Source: Oppiella nova
Taxonomy: Eukaryota > Arthropoda > Arachnida > Sarcoptiformes > Oppiidae
Length of the DNA: 21,642 bases
Direction: 5' to 3'
Assembly (NCBI GenBank): GCA_905397405.1
Contig: CAJPVJ010000667.1
Span: 1 to 21,642, forward strand
Shown: one piece after another, positions 10,341-20,010 of the stretch
How the letters are laid out: each line of letters begins with the position of its first letter
How positions within the stretch are numbered: the first letter of the stretch is position 1
Notes under the pieces: generated by a model
The model's database searches: none
The model's input: the letters and a program-made list of their open reading frames with translations, nothing else
What the model was told of the DNA's origin: nothing
Made by a program: the position numbers and the translations under genes

Positions 10341-12200
10341 GAGGTATGTGCCATACTTTCACTTTTTACATACATTTCCACTCAAACATCTTACAGTTTG
10401 TATCAATATAATAAACTTATTTACTATTTATAAATTTTATTGTTATTTTTATGGTCATATATTTGAATCATTTATGAATAAAAACTTTGCATTTAATGTA
10501 TTAAATTAATTATCTAATTATAAAATTCTGAAACATTTATTACATTATATCTAGAGTTTGAGAGTTTGGAGCCTTTATGTGACTTCGAAAGGAACTGGCG
10601 ATGGATTGTGGTGTTGGGTCAGTACGACTGCAATATCGAGTTAATTGGTGTCATTTCATTGAAATGCTTCCGAGGGAAAGGGGTGGGTATGGGGTATGGG
10701 GTCAGTCGTGGACAGACAGTCACAGACATACNCTTAGAGATAGAGAGACAGGCAATGGTTTGTTACTAAACACCAGATATTATACAAATACAATTATCAT
10801 ACATAAACTACTGTAATCAATAGGATTGGAGTATTTATTTGCATACCGAATATGATACTGTATTAACTGGTTTTGACATTAACATTAATTTTTCTATAGT
10901 CCAGTGAATATTTATTGACCACTACCGGCACATGCATAATATGATACCGGACACTCCCACAGGTAATGAAAGTTTCAATTAAAGAGTTTTAATTCCACTC
11001 CCATTTAATTGTATGGTAATTATAAGGTACAAACAATGATACAGCAATGTTGTGCTAATATGTATTTAATAATAGGGAAGTCTACGGGTTTCCTAAGGGG
11101 GAGGTGTATGTGAATTCATGCGTGTACCTCGCAGTCAATCACAATTCACATACTTTTCTATGCAAATATATATAGCGTTACATTGTATTGATTCTGTGGT
11201 TTCATTATTAATAAAAGTTTCCTATATTTTTAAAAGCAATTAGTTTTTAAACAATTGATAATTGAATTTACTTTTCACGTCTTTTTAAATGTTTTTACTG
11301 TTTGTGTGAAATTAGTTTGATTTAATATATAATTAATAAATATTTTTTTATTAAATACAAATAATTGAACATTGAATTTATTGAACATTATTATTTAAAC
11401 TTGGTTTCTACATCAAATAAATAGTTTAATTGGTTATTAATTGGTAAGTTTTAATTAATTTTTTATTCATTAATTTTAAATTTTACAAACTTTTTAAACG
11501 TAGCATTAAAAATACCATACTTATATTTTACAAATAAAATACATTTAATTGTAGTAAATGTCCGAAAATAAAATAAAATATTTGGTTTAGAGTTTGAATG
11601 TAAATATATCGTGGTTACGGCAATAAATAATAGATAGAAATCACATTAAAAATGCTAATTAATAGTGAAATAAGTCTATTCTCTGCACCCCTTCACTCCA
11701 AAGTATTTATACAATAAAGTTATCAAAAATCTTTTTCACATATATTTCTCAGCAGGGTAATAAACAACAGTTTGTGATAATTTAAGGCTTTTGTATTCGA
11801 TCAAAAATAATTGCAATTTCAATAAAGTTTTGACCAGTGACATTTATTTTGTCATTTTGAGGCATTTTGTGAATTTACAAAGGCAAATAGTCATGAGGGT
11901 TAGGCGCTATTTGAAATACCTTTCCTGAATACAAATATCTAATTAACCAAAAATTTTACATAAATTCAAACAAAATAGATTGTCCAGGATATTGAGGCTA
12001 TTTTATGTCATTTTAGGTATGTTGAACTGGGCTATAAGGGGTTTCTTAAACCGGACTCCTGATATACCTATCCCAGGGACAGACTGTTCCTTATCACTGT
12101 CTCCATGGTGCCATTGTATATGGCCTTCATTTGCGGGACATTCATATGTTTACAATTCAGTGGACATTATTTGCTGTGAAATTCATATGAAAAGGGTTTC
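10340..12200. other. Intergenic DNA with duplicated non-coding blocks; one ambiguous base
   Basis: I see no supported gene. A G-rich low-complexity patch lies at about 10560-10760, with an undetermined base (n) at 10732. Three blocks recur farther on: about 10765-10890 again at 13070-13190, about 11555-11775 again at 12695-12860 (and 7745-7945), and about 11875-12190 again at 13295-13600. The blocks appear to be the upstream flank of promoter modules. Confidence 0.5.
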
Positions 12201-12228
12201 ATAAACAGATGAACGAGTGATCGCAGTC

Positions 12229-12436
12229 TGACGTAACCATAAAGAGGTAGGGATTTGGATGCCTACGAGTGTGTACTCTATGTATACGTTCATTGCATGT
12301 CTGCGATGCTATGAGAATGGTATAAAACACGAGTCCATCATTTACATATTATTTGATTTAGTTTTGCCACTAATTGTTCATTTGATTTGATTATTCATTG
12401 TGCTAATTATAATCACAAACACCAACTCCTTTAAAT
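12229..12436 (+). promoter_or_regulatory. First promoter and leader module upstream of gene D
   Basis: TGACGTAA (12229-12236), CGTTCA (12287-12292), a clear TATA box TATAAAA (12321-12327), then a leader TTGTTCATTTGATTTGATTATT shared with the other copies and a GTAAGT donor at 12437. No family exon follows for almost 2 kb. This is either a distal alternative promoter of D or the promoter of a lost copy. Confidence 0.55.
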
Positions 12437-13599
12437 GTAAGTGAATTTAAAAATAACTTAATATTAATTTAGTATATTAGCAACTAGTAACTTTTAGAAT
12501 ACTTTGTGTTAAGTTACGCTCAAATATAATAAACGAATAGAATTTTGTAATTAAATATAAATAATTAATTCATACAACTATTATATTGAGGATCATATTT
12601 GTTTATATTATCAATATTATTTCTATAATTTACACTTTATAAACATTTTTAATTACTAAAAAGTGATCTGTTTGTATAAATAAATTCTAATTAGATGAAA
12701 TAATAAAAATCACACAAAAATGCTAATTAATAGTGAAATAAACGTGTATTCTCTGAATCCCTTCACTCAACTCTCGACTCAAAAGTATTTACACAATAAA
12801 GTTATCATAAATTGTGTTTTACATATTCTTAGCAGGGTAATAAACAACAGTTTTTAATAATTAAAATATATTATAATAGATAACAAATAATTGCAATTTG
12901 CATTGAGTTTTAATTGTAAGTTATTTTTAAATTATTTTTAGAATCTATACTGCAATAAAGTCTCTAATTTAATATTTAATTCACAAATATGAGATGTTAA
13001 ATGTTCATTATACTATATTACATTTATTTATTTATTTAAATGAAATACTTTAATGTGATAGTAGTTTGTTATAAAACCCTGATATATTAAATACAATTAT
13101 CATACGTAGACTAATCTATAAGTTTGAGATATTTATTTGCACCGAAACTCAGTATTTGTAATAAGTTTTGACGTGTAAATTAACGGGTGCTTTGGCACCG
13201 GTAGTATATTATAACATATTTATTTTAATTACATAACATTCTACCAGATAGTAATACTATCAAATTAACAGCTCCAGTACTGAGTAAATTTAACAAGGGC
13301 ACATAGTCATGGGGTTTAGGCGCTATTTGAAATACATTTCGTATAAATATATATATAACTAATCAAATTGTATATAAATTCATACAAAATATATTGTCCC
13401 AGGGTATCATTTGTTTATCATTATAAGTAAATTATGTCATATATTTGAATTAGGCTATAAAGGGTTGTCTCTAATGGACTCCCGGTATACCGTTTCACTG
13501 CACAGCCATTCCTAATCATAGTATCCATGCGACGACTTTATGGCCTCCTCTTTGCGATCAATTAATAAATATGTGTTTACAGTTTAGTAATCATTTGTG

Positions 13600-13879
13600 T
13601 TGATGTTTGAACGCCACTCCCATAAGCGAAACGTTTATAAACGTGATTACAATTTGCCATCAATGTGAACGAGACACTCAATTGTGGACATCAGTGCACA
13701 TACTCTAGAGTCTAGGCGTTCAGACGTTCAGACGTTCAGACGTTCAGACAGTTTGCAGGGATGGGATGAACATCAGTGCCTCATATTTACGCTTATTTTG
13801 AATTATTGTTAAATTAATTGTTCATTTGAATTGATTATTGTTTTGTCATTTATTCGTGAGCACAACAAATGCCTTAATT
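13600..13879 (+). promoter_or_regulatory. Second promoter and leader module upstream of gene D
   Basis: Holds four perfect CGTTCAGA units (13717-13748), a weaker TATA-like TCATATTTA (13781-13789), the shared leader TTGTTCATTTGAATTGATTATTG and a GTAAGT donor at 13880. A third leader tail, GTGGCCTTAACT followed by GTAAGT, ends at 14050 and resembles the end of this leader (GCCTTAATT). The leader intron would end at an AG just before the ATG at 14356. Confidence 0.55.
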
Positions 13880-14355
13880 GTAAGTGATTTGCATAAAATC
13901 ACATTTTAATAGATTAGTATTAATGTTAAGTAACTAATAAGAAAAAGTTACACAAATATAATTTTTATTTTACAATATGTATTATATTATGTGTTGATTT
14001 AATTCAATTATACTTTTTAGTGATTACACACAAACACAGTGGCCTTAACTGTAAGTCATTTTATTTGTATTATTTAAGAAATTTAAATTTTAGTTTCTAT
14101 TAGCTTTATAGCTATAAATAAAGTGCCAATATTTATAATACAGTGCCAATCAATACGATTCTTAATGAATTGTTTACTTTTAATTGTTATATATTTTTTT
14201 AATTTGAACTAAATGTCAATGACAATCTAGTGGTGATTGATATTAATTTATTTAATAAGTTATTCTTGAATAAAAGTTTATAAAAATATTTTTAATAATA
14301 GCTAAAAAATATTTTCATAATATGTGACAAAGTTTTTGAATTTATTAGATTAGAG

Positions 14356-17054
14356 ATGACAGACAATAAATGTAGTGTTTGTGGTGACACCGGCGAGAGC
14401 CTTGGTAGTATCAATATATTTATAATTCATAATTTTGTATACAATAATTTATATTAATAATTTATTAATTAATAGTAACTTAATCCATAAATAGGCGAGA
14501 ATTATGTGCCCGAAGGGAGCGGTGTCTGCACGTGTAATCCCTGCAGAACATTCTACTGTGTCAATAAACAAAAAGATATAACCCAAATCAATGTAAAATT
14601 ATATCATTGTTAATAATATATTCACATATATAATCATATATATATATATCTAATTTAATTTATGTACATTTAGTGTATTAAATTCTGAATTTTGTGTGAA
14701 TCAATGAGATTGTTATAAATATCTGTTAATTAAATGTATTTATTAATTATTATCATATGATATAAAAATAGGGAAAAGTTTGCAAAACAAATGGGACTCC
14801 GATTGGCCCAAACGACCCTATATATTGTGATGGCAAACCTTTTAAAATGTTCCGGAAGTGTGCCGCATGTCGTTGGCATAAGTGGAACAGAATAATACGG
14901 GAATCCGTAAGCGAGTGGCAGTTATTCGTGATATTAATTAATCAATGAATGAATTCATAGGCGGACAGACCACAGGACGTGCCACTAAACAACCCAATAG
15001 GTCACCAAAATAACACGACTCACACCATTGAGACCGTGTCCAGTGAGGTGCCGGTGATCAGTGCTAACACTGACCACCAACCGGCTCATGAGGCAGCACC
15101 TACTGTGCCAACGGACACGCCTACGTCGCAGCCACCCTTTGTTGCTAGTGATAGTGGTTTGACTCAACTACCGGAGCATTCAATCGCAAACAATAGCCAT
15201 AATATGAGCCTTAATCTAATGGTTAGTCATAATGACAACTACTGTATGGACACCACTTTCACTGTATCAAACTTATAGGTATCACAGACTGGTGGACAGG
15301 GGGATACTAATATAGATTTTGAGAATCCTATTCCCGGCCCCTCCACTGCATTCCAGTATCCAAATAGTTTAATCACTTTGTCTCTGGGAGGAGTGGACAC
15401 GACATCCACTCAATCGGAGGCCGATCCCTTGACAGTCATTCCTAGTAATTCAAGTATTTTAAGCAGATCCGTTACCAAGGTAATCTTATATCGCCAATTA
15501 AAAGTAAATCAGTCAGTGTTTAATTGATATACTGATTTAAATTATTGATTGAATGCATGCATAGGATCCCAGCCCACGAGCGCCGCCACAAAACAGCGAC
15601 AGTCCTGCCAAACGTCGCCGAAATAACACGACTCGCGCACCAGAGTCCGTGTCCAGTGAGGTGCCAGTGACCAGTGCTCACATTGACCATCACCCGGCTC
15701 GTGAGGCAGCACCTACTGTGCCAATGGAAACGCCAACATCGCAGCCACTCTTTGTTGCTAGTGATAGTGATTTGCCTCAACTACCGGAGCATTCAATCGC
15801 AAACAATAGCCATAATATGAGCCATAATCCAATGGTTAGTCATAATGACAATTACTGTATGGACACCACTTTCACTCAATCAAACTTATAGGTGTCACAG
15901 ACTGGTGGACAGGGAGATATGGATTCAAGAAATCCCACTGCATCCCCGTCCCATTCTGATAATTCAAGTTCTTTGTTATCGGGAAGTATAGTTAGTATTG
16001 CATCTGAAGATTGGAATTACTTAATGGACACGATTACAGATGAAGTATTAGATCTCGAGTCGCTAACTAATGAAGGAACAGTAGGTCAGGGACTGGAATA
16101 TACGTATACAAACGAAGCCCTTCCTCAACAACAACCTCAACCATCAGCTAATACTTCAACGGCAGTCGAGTCCTATCAGACAGGACTCGCATCCCAACCC
16201 AATCCAAACAATAATATACTACGGAATCAAACGGACAACTCTACCGATAATATTGTCTACGATATGATTCACACGTTAATTAATAAAATTAACCTTGGTT
16301 TGATTGCCACCACTAACGGAGATGAATTATTAGATAAAATAAAAGTAACCAAAATTATATTATTATATTAAAGGTACTCTTGTAAACTATAATTATAACC
16401 AGTGACCATTATCCACAAATAGGAAATTCAAATATATGAGAATAAATGCCAACAAATGATCAAGGCGATAGCGGACGAGTTAATGCAAAAGGGTCCAGGT
16501 GAGCTCAAACAGTTGTTGGCCAGGGCTGGACTGCTACAGGAATCCAAGGCTGTGGTCGAGATGTTCATAACGAGGGAGCCCTGGAAGTGCACCACTGATG
16601 TCGAGTTAAAAGTGAAAAAAGCACCCGAACTGCGATCAGGAAATTCGCGATACTTTCAAATGAGTTCCCATCCGAGGGGTCGGGCCATCATATTTGCGAC
16701 CACAGATGGCCTGGACGTCGAGATAATGCGATGGAAATCTATTTTCGCACAGTTAGACTTCAAGTGTGAGGTATATGTGTACTTCACGTGCTCTGAGATC
16801 AAGGATAAGCTGTTGGAGATGTCGTGTCAGCGGTTCGTCGCCGACGCCCTCTTTGTGATGGTTATCGGCGGCGGATTTGATCAGAAGATCTACGGTTACG
16901 GCAATCGTGAAGTCGATAATGAGATGTCGTTAACAGAAATTGTGGACATATTCTCAGCTAATAATCCTAAGAGTGATGCGTCTCTTAGGATGAAACCGAA
17001 AATATTTGTTTTCAACACTTTCTCTATGGGTTTGTATTTATATTGTTTATATTT

Positions 17055-17092
<38 letters not shown>

Positions 17093-17712
17093 GTTGACAT
17101 AATAAACTCGTTTGAAGTAAACTTGTAAATAAAACTATTGCCAACTTTCTCAACAAATTTAATAAAACACTGATTATTTAAACTTCCGTTCGTTCATTAC
17201 GTCACATCAGGAGAGAGAGAGAGAGAGAGAGAGATCAAAATTTATTAATATATTTATGCACTTAGAAACTTACCTACAAATTGAAAATATCCGGATGAAT
17301 CTGAATTCGAATAATAATAGAAGCTATGTCATTTATTCACATGCAAAATGTATGTATTACATAAACTGTCAAGTAATAGTTTTCATATATAATTTAAATA
17401 ATGTGATTAATTTACTAAAAACTAATTTCAGCTATAAATTCATGGCGTAACCCCAATGAAAGTATAACACTATTTGGACAGGCATTCAGTTATTCAATCG
17501 CACAGTATGCGTGCAATTATCACCTTACTCTTTTAGTTGGAAAGGTATATTATAATATTCCTATGACTTAATTACAATTTAATTTATTAAATCTAATAAT
17601 TGTATAGACTCTGAACCGACTGGCGGATGAGCATGGTGAAAATAATCATCCACAAATAATCCTGAACTCGTTAGATACGACACGAGATATATATTTCAAT
17701 CCTGGTCTTTAA
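14356..17712 (+). CDS. Gene D: complete nuclear-receptor-type DBD / duplicated linker / CARD-like / pseudo-caspase protein
   Basis: Eleven exons join without a stop into 791 aa: 14356-14404, 14495-14592, 14772-14906, 14961-15221, 15279-15479, 15565-15834, 15892-16344, 16423-17029, 17266-17349, 17432-17544 and 17608-17712. Residues 1-94 are a degenerate DBD: CSVCGDTGE opens finger 1, which closes with CNPCRTFY; finger 2 has an expanded Cys spacing and a CAAC pair. Residues 95-489 are linker, with AKRRRN as a likely nuclear localisation signal. QKGPGELKQLLARAG (about 504-518) resembles a CARD end. The caspase fold runs from RGRAIIF to YFNPGL at the C-terminus. The catalytic His and Cys are Gly (VIGGG) and Phe (NTFS). 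The p10 motif NSWRNP keeps the Arg of the S1 pocket (caspase SWRNP), unlike A and B. The p20 exon's splice site GTTTGT matches the other copies. Confidence 0.88.
14961..16344 (+). repeat. Tandem duplication of a two-exon linker unit inside gene D
   Basis: Exons 14961-15221 plus 15279-15479 are repeated as 15565-15834 plus 15892-16344. The shared peptides include SSEVPV, EAAPTVP, LPEHSIANNSHNMS and SQTGGQGD. The small introns 15222-15278 and 15835-15891 are nearly identical, so the event is recent and included intron DNA. All borders are phase 0, so the frame is kept. The second unit carries the basic AKRRRN cluster; the first does not. Confidence 0.85.
17057..17234 (-). repeat. Reverse-oriented promoter fragment and GA repeats inside gene D intron
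   Basis: GA microsatellites at 17057-17088 and 17211-17234 flank a segment (17090-17210) that is the reverse complement of promoter-upstream DNA at 18833-18977, including TTACGTCA (17197-17204) and CAAACGAGTTTATTAT. It lies in the p20-p10 intron (17030-17265), which is 83-88 nt in B and A but 236 nt here. Confidence 0.75.
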
Positions 17713-17995
17713 TTTATTTGCATATAATTAGAGTGCGTATTATATTTTATAATAATTATAAATTATTACTTATCTATAATTCAATGTTTTATAACAAATA
17801 AACAATATATCAAATGAAAACAAATTCATTGAATACTTTAATAAATTTTATTGAATCTTATTTCTCATGAATGTACCTGTGACCATTTAAATGCAACTCT
17901 ATCATCAAAACTTAAACTTTAAAGTTTTTAGTTAAGTAATTACAGAATATTCTTGAAATAAGACGACAACTATTTGACGGAGAATTAGAAAACCT
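17713..17995. other. Gene D 3' flank
   Basis: AATAAA at 17797-17802 is the likely polyadenylation signal, about 85 nt after the stop. The rest is AT-rich and leads into the kinase remnant. Confidence 0.5.
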
Positions 17996-18250
17996 ATGAA
18001 TTGTGTCGAGTATTGCATTGGATGTGAAATATTCCGACAGATCTTAGAGTGTGTTCAGTATTTGCATGAATTGGATCCACTGGTCATTCATAGGGATCTC
18101 AAACTCAAAAACATTGATTGCAAACAGATTTATAAAGTTATGTGAGCATCAAATTGGCATAAAAGGCCGGAATGTAGTAAATTATTAGCTAAATATAACA
18201 AATTGACTATTGATAAGTATATTGTGGATCCAGGTGTGCAGAAAATTTGA
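17996..18250 (+). pseudogene. Protein kinase pseudogene fragment
   Basis: One frame reads EIFRQILECVQYLHEL, then VIHRDLKLKN, the kinase catalytic loop (HRDLKxxN with K in place of the usual P/E after the Lys). A few codons later comes TGA at 18143-18145. In the same frame SNWHKRPECSKLLAKYN then follows, which is typical of kinase subdomain XI (W..RP). The DFG loop, activation segment and subdomains VIII-X are missing between them, and no N-lobe precedes. An internal deletion plus a stop make this a remnant. The live kinase exon at 21430 may be a relative, but they share no overlapping region to compare. Confidence 0.75.
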
Positions 18251-18832
18251 TAACATAAATATATTCAATCTAGTTATAATACATTTTTTATTCATTTTTA
18301 ATAACATTTATGCGCTAAAGGTTAATAAAATGTACTGTGTAATTTTTTGAATAAAATTATCTTATATACAGTATTAATATTTATATGTCTAATGTTGATT
18401 TAAATATAATATTTTATCATGTTTAGGTTAGAAAATATATTTATTTTCAATATTGTTTAAAATATTCTTATTTCATTTTATTCTACCGCATAAAATATAT
18501 AATAGAAATCTAATGTCTCAAATCATTTGTTAAATGTTATGATTACAGTTTAATTTGTATATTTGACAGCTCGGGTACTCTGAACTTAGATTATATTCTA
18601 CAGTAGTTTTCATGTACGGTAATCAAGATTATTTTCTAAATTTTCCTAATTGTGTCTGGTATATAAAGTTTTGCATTGTTTAAATGTTTTTTAAGATTTT
18701 GAAATATATTTAAGGTGTCCAGAGATATTGACAGTGTATTCATTATAATATATTATGTTAATTAATATTTAAATGTCTACAGTATTAGTTTAAATTTGAT
18801 ACTGTTTAGAATTCAAACTATATTTACATTTT
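18251..18832. other. Intergenic DNA, includes second copy of a shared block
   Basis: I see no gene. Bases about 18560-18765 are homologous to 10190-10340. ATCTAATGTCT at about 18509-18519 also resembles part of the 128-bp unit at 9746-10001. Confidence 0.45.
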
Positions 18833-19179
18833 ATTAAATTTGTTGAGAAAGTTGGCAATAGTTTTATTTACAAGTTTACTTCAAACGAGTTTATTATATC
18901 ATCAAAATCTCTCTCTCTCTCTCTCTCTCTCCTGATGTGACGTAATGAACGAACGGAAGTTTAAATAATCAGTGAATCAGTTGAAAAATATGTGAAAGAG
19001 TTAAACACTAATTGCAGCAATATCAGTAAGTCATAGGATATCTGTGGGAATACTTTATAACATTCATGTTGTGTCTCATATATCATATAAACATATAAAT
19101 TGCATGAGTTTTGTATATATTGTTCATTTGATTTGATTATTGTTGTGCTCAATAATTGATTCATTAAATGCAATACTTG
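18833..19179 (+). promoter_or_regulatory. Promoter and leader module of remnant E
   Basis: CT repeat (about 18907-18931), TGACGTAA (18938-18945), the ATAGGATATCTGTGGGAA block, TTGTGTCTCATAT and a TATA box (19086-19091), then the shared leader TTGTTCATTTGATTTGATTATTG and a GTAAGT donor at 19180. It closely resembles the gene C promoter over about 250 nt. Its first 145 nt also occur inverted in gene D's intron. Confidence 0.6.
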
Positions 19180-19597
19180 TAAGTGATTTTAATAATTAAT
19201 TAATAATTTTTAGTAATAAGTAATTAAAACTTTTACTAGATACAAAAAAGTGATATACAACTGGAACAACTAGAATTTACAGCGAGTTTTCTAAAACCAA
19301 TATAAAGTAATTGAGAATAATTAATAATTATATTTTATGATACAATTTTTCATAGCTTACTAGTATTTACAGTAAGGTCGATATCGAAATAAGACCCTTC
19401 GTATTAAGACCTTAAAGTTAAATAACTTTAAAATTAAATGTGCATAATATCAGTAATATAAACTAGTTCATAATGATATATTAATTACTAATTTCGTATA
19501 TAAAATGAATCAGGTACAATAACAAGCAGCCAATCTTTGTGCCACTGAACACATCGTAACATTGAGTTCATATTAACAAGTTTTTGCGTTCAACTTA
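19180..19597. other. Leader intron of E with a transposon-end-like sequence
   Basis: No DBD exons are visible where gene B and D have them. At about 19371-19425, ACAGTAAGGTCGATATCG... with AAGACC repeated three times resembles one terminal repeat of a Tc1/mariner-pogo type element. I found no partner repeat, so this is tentative. Confidence 0.35.
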
Positions 19598-19798
19598 ATG
19601 GCGATGAACGAGATGGATGGGTGGGACGGGTTGTCCTCAAATGGCAACCAAAATAATTTGGTTCACGAAAGTGGTAATGAAAATACAATGACTGATACCC
19701 AGGACATGGCTGATATAGAAATGATTTCGGAACCACCTACTCGCAACAACAGTAAAAACAGTTCGGACCAACAACCACCAACTGATGAGTCCGTTTAG
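19598..19798 (+). pseudogene. Remnant E: linker-only family fragment
   Basis: An open frame of 66 codons begins MAMNEMDGWDG and contains MADIEMIS, identical over eight residues to the gene C linker (MADIEMISTDEM). The composition is the same Asn/Ser/Gln-rich style. It is followed by TAG, and no CARD-like, p20 or p10 exon is seen downstream. With the family promoter upstream it could still be transcribed; coding status is unproven. Confidence 0.45.
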
Positions 19799-20010
19799 AG
19801 ATCACTGTCCATTAACTATGAAGTTCAAGGCTTGTATGGCATTTCATTTAATAATTCGTACATATATTATACATACAGTCATATAATTGCATAGATTATG
19901 ACTTTTCTAAATTATTATAAAACTATAAATTAATATGAAGTATTTAGTAAAATATAGTCATAAATAAAATTAAATGTCATGTTTATATGGCTGATGGGTG
20001 TTATATTCTA
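19799..20010. other. AT-rich intergenic DNA
   Basis: Nothing recognised. Confidence 0.4.

Noticed and set aside
10566-10816. Overlapping open frames in the G-rich patch
   Set aside because: Low-complexity sequence with an ambiguous base; no recognised motif and no splice context.
11980-12204. Plus-strand 74-codon frame
   Set aside because: Part of a non-coding block duplicated at 13295-13600, where the frame is not kept.
13717-13748. CRISPR-like array
   Set aside because: Four 8-bp units without spacers in animal promoter DNA; a simple tandem repeat.
17350-17450. Extension of the gene D exon frame past 17349 (CMYYINCQ...)
   Set aside because: Only a split at GTATGT after 17349 keeps phase 1 with the next exon, as in A and B.
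14356-17712. Active caspase or classical ligand-activated nuclear receptor
   Set aside because: Catalytic His and Cys are replaced, and no ligand-binding domain helices follow the DBD.
18961-19173. Minus-strand 70-codon frame
   Set aside because: Covers the promoter and leader module shared by several family members; no protein evidence.
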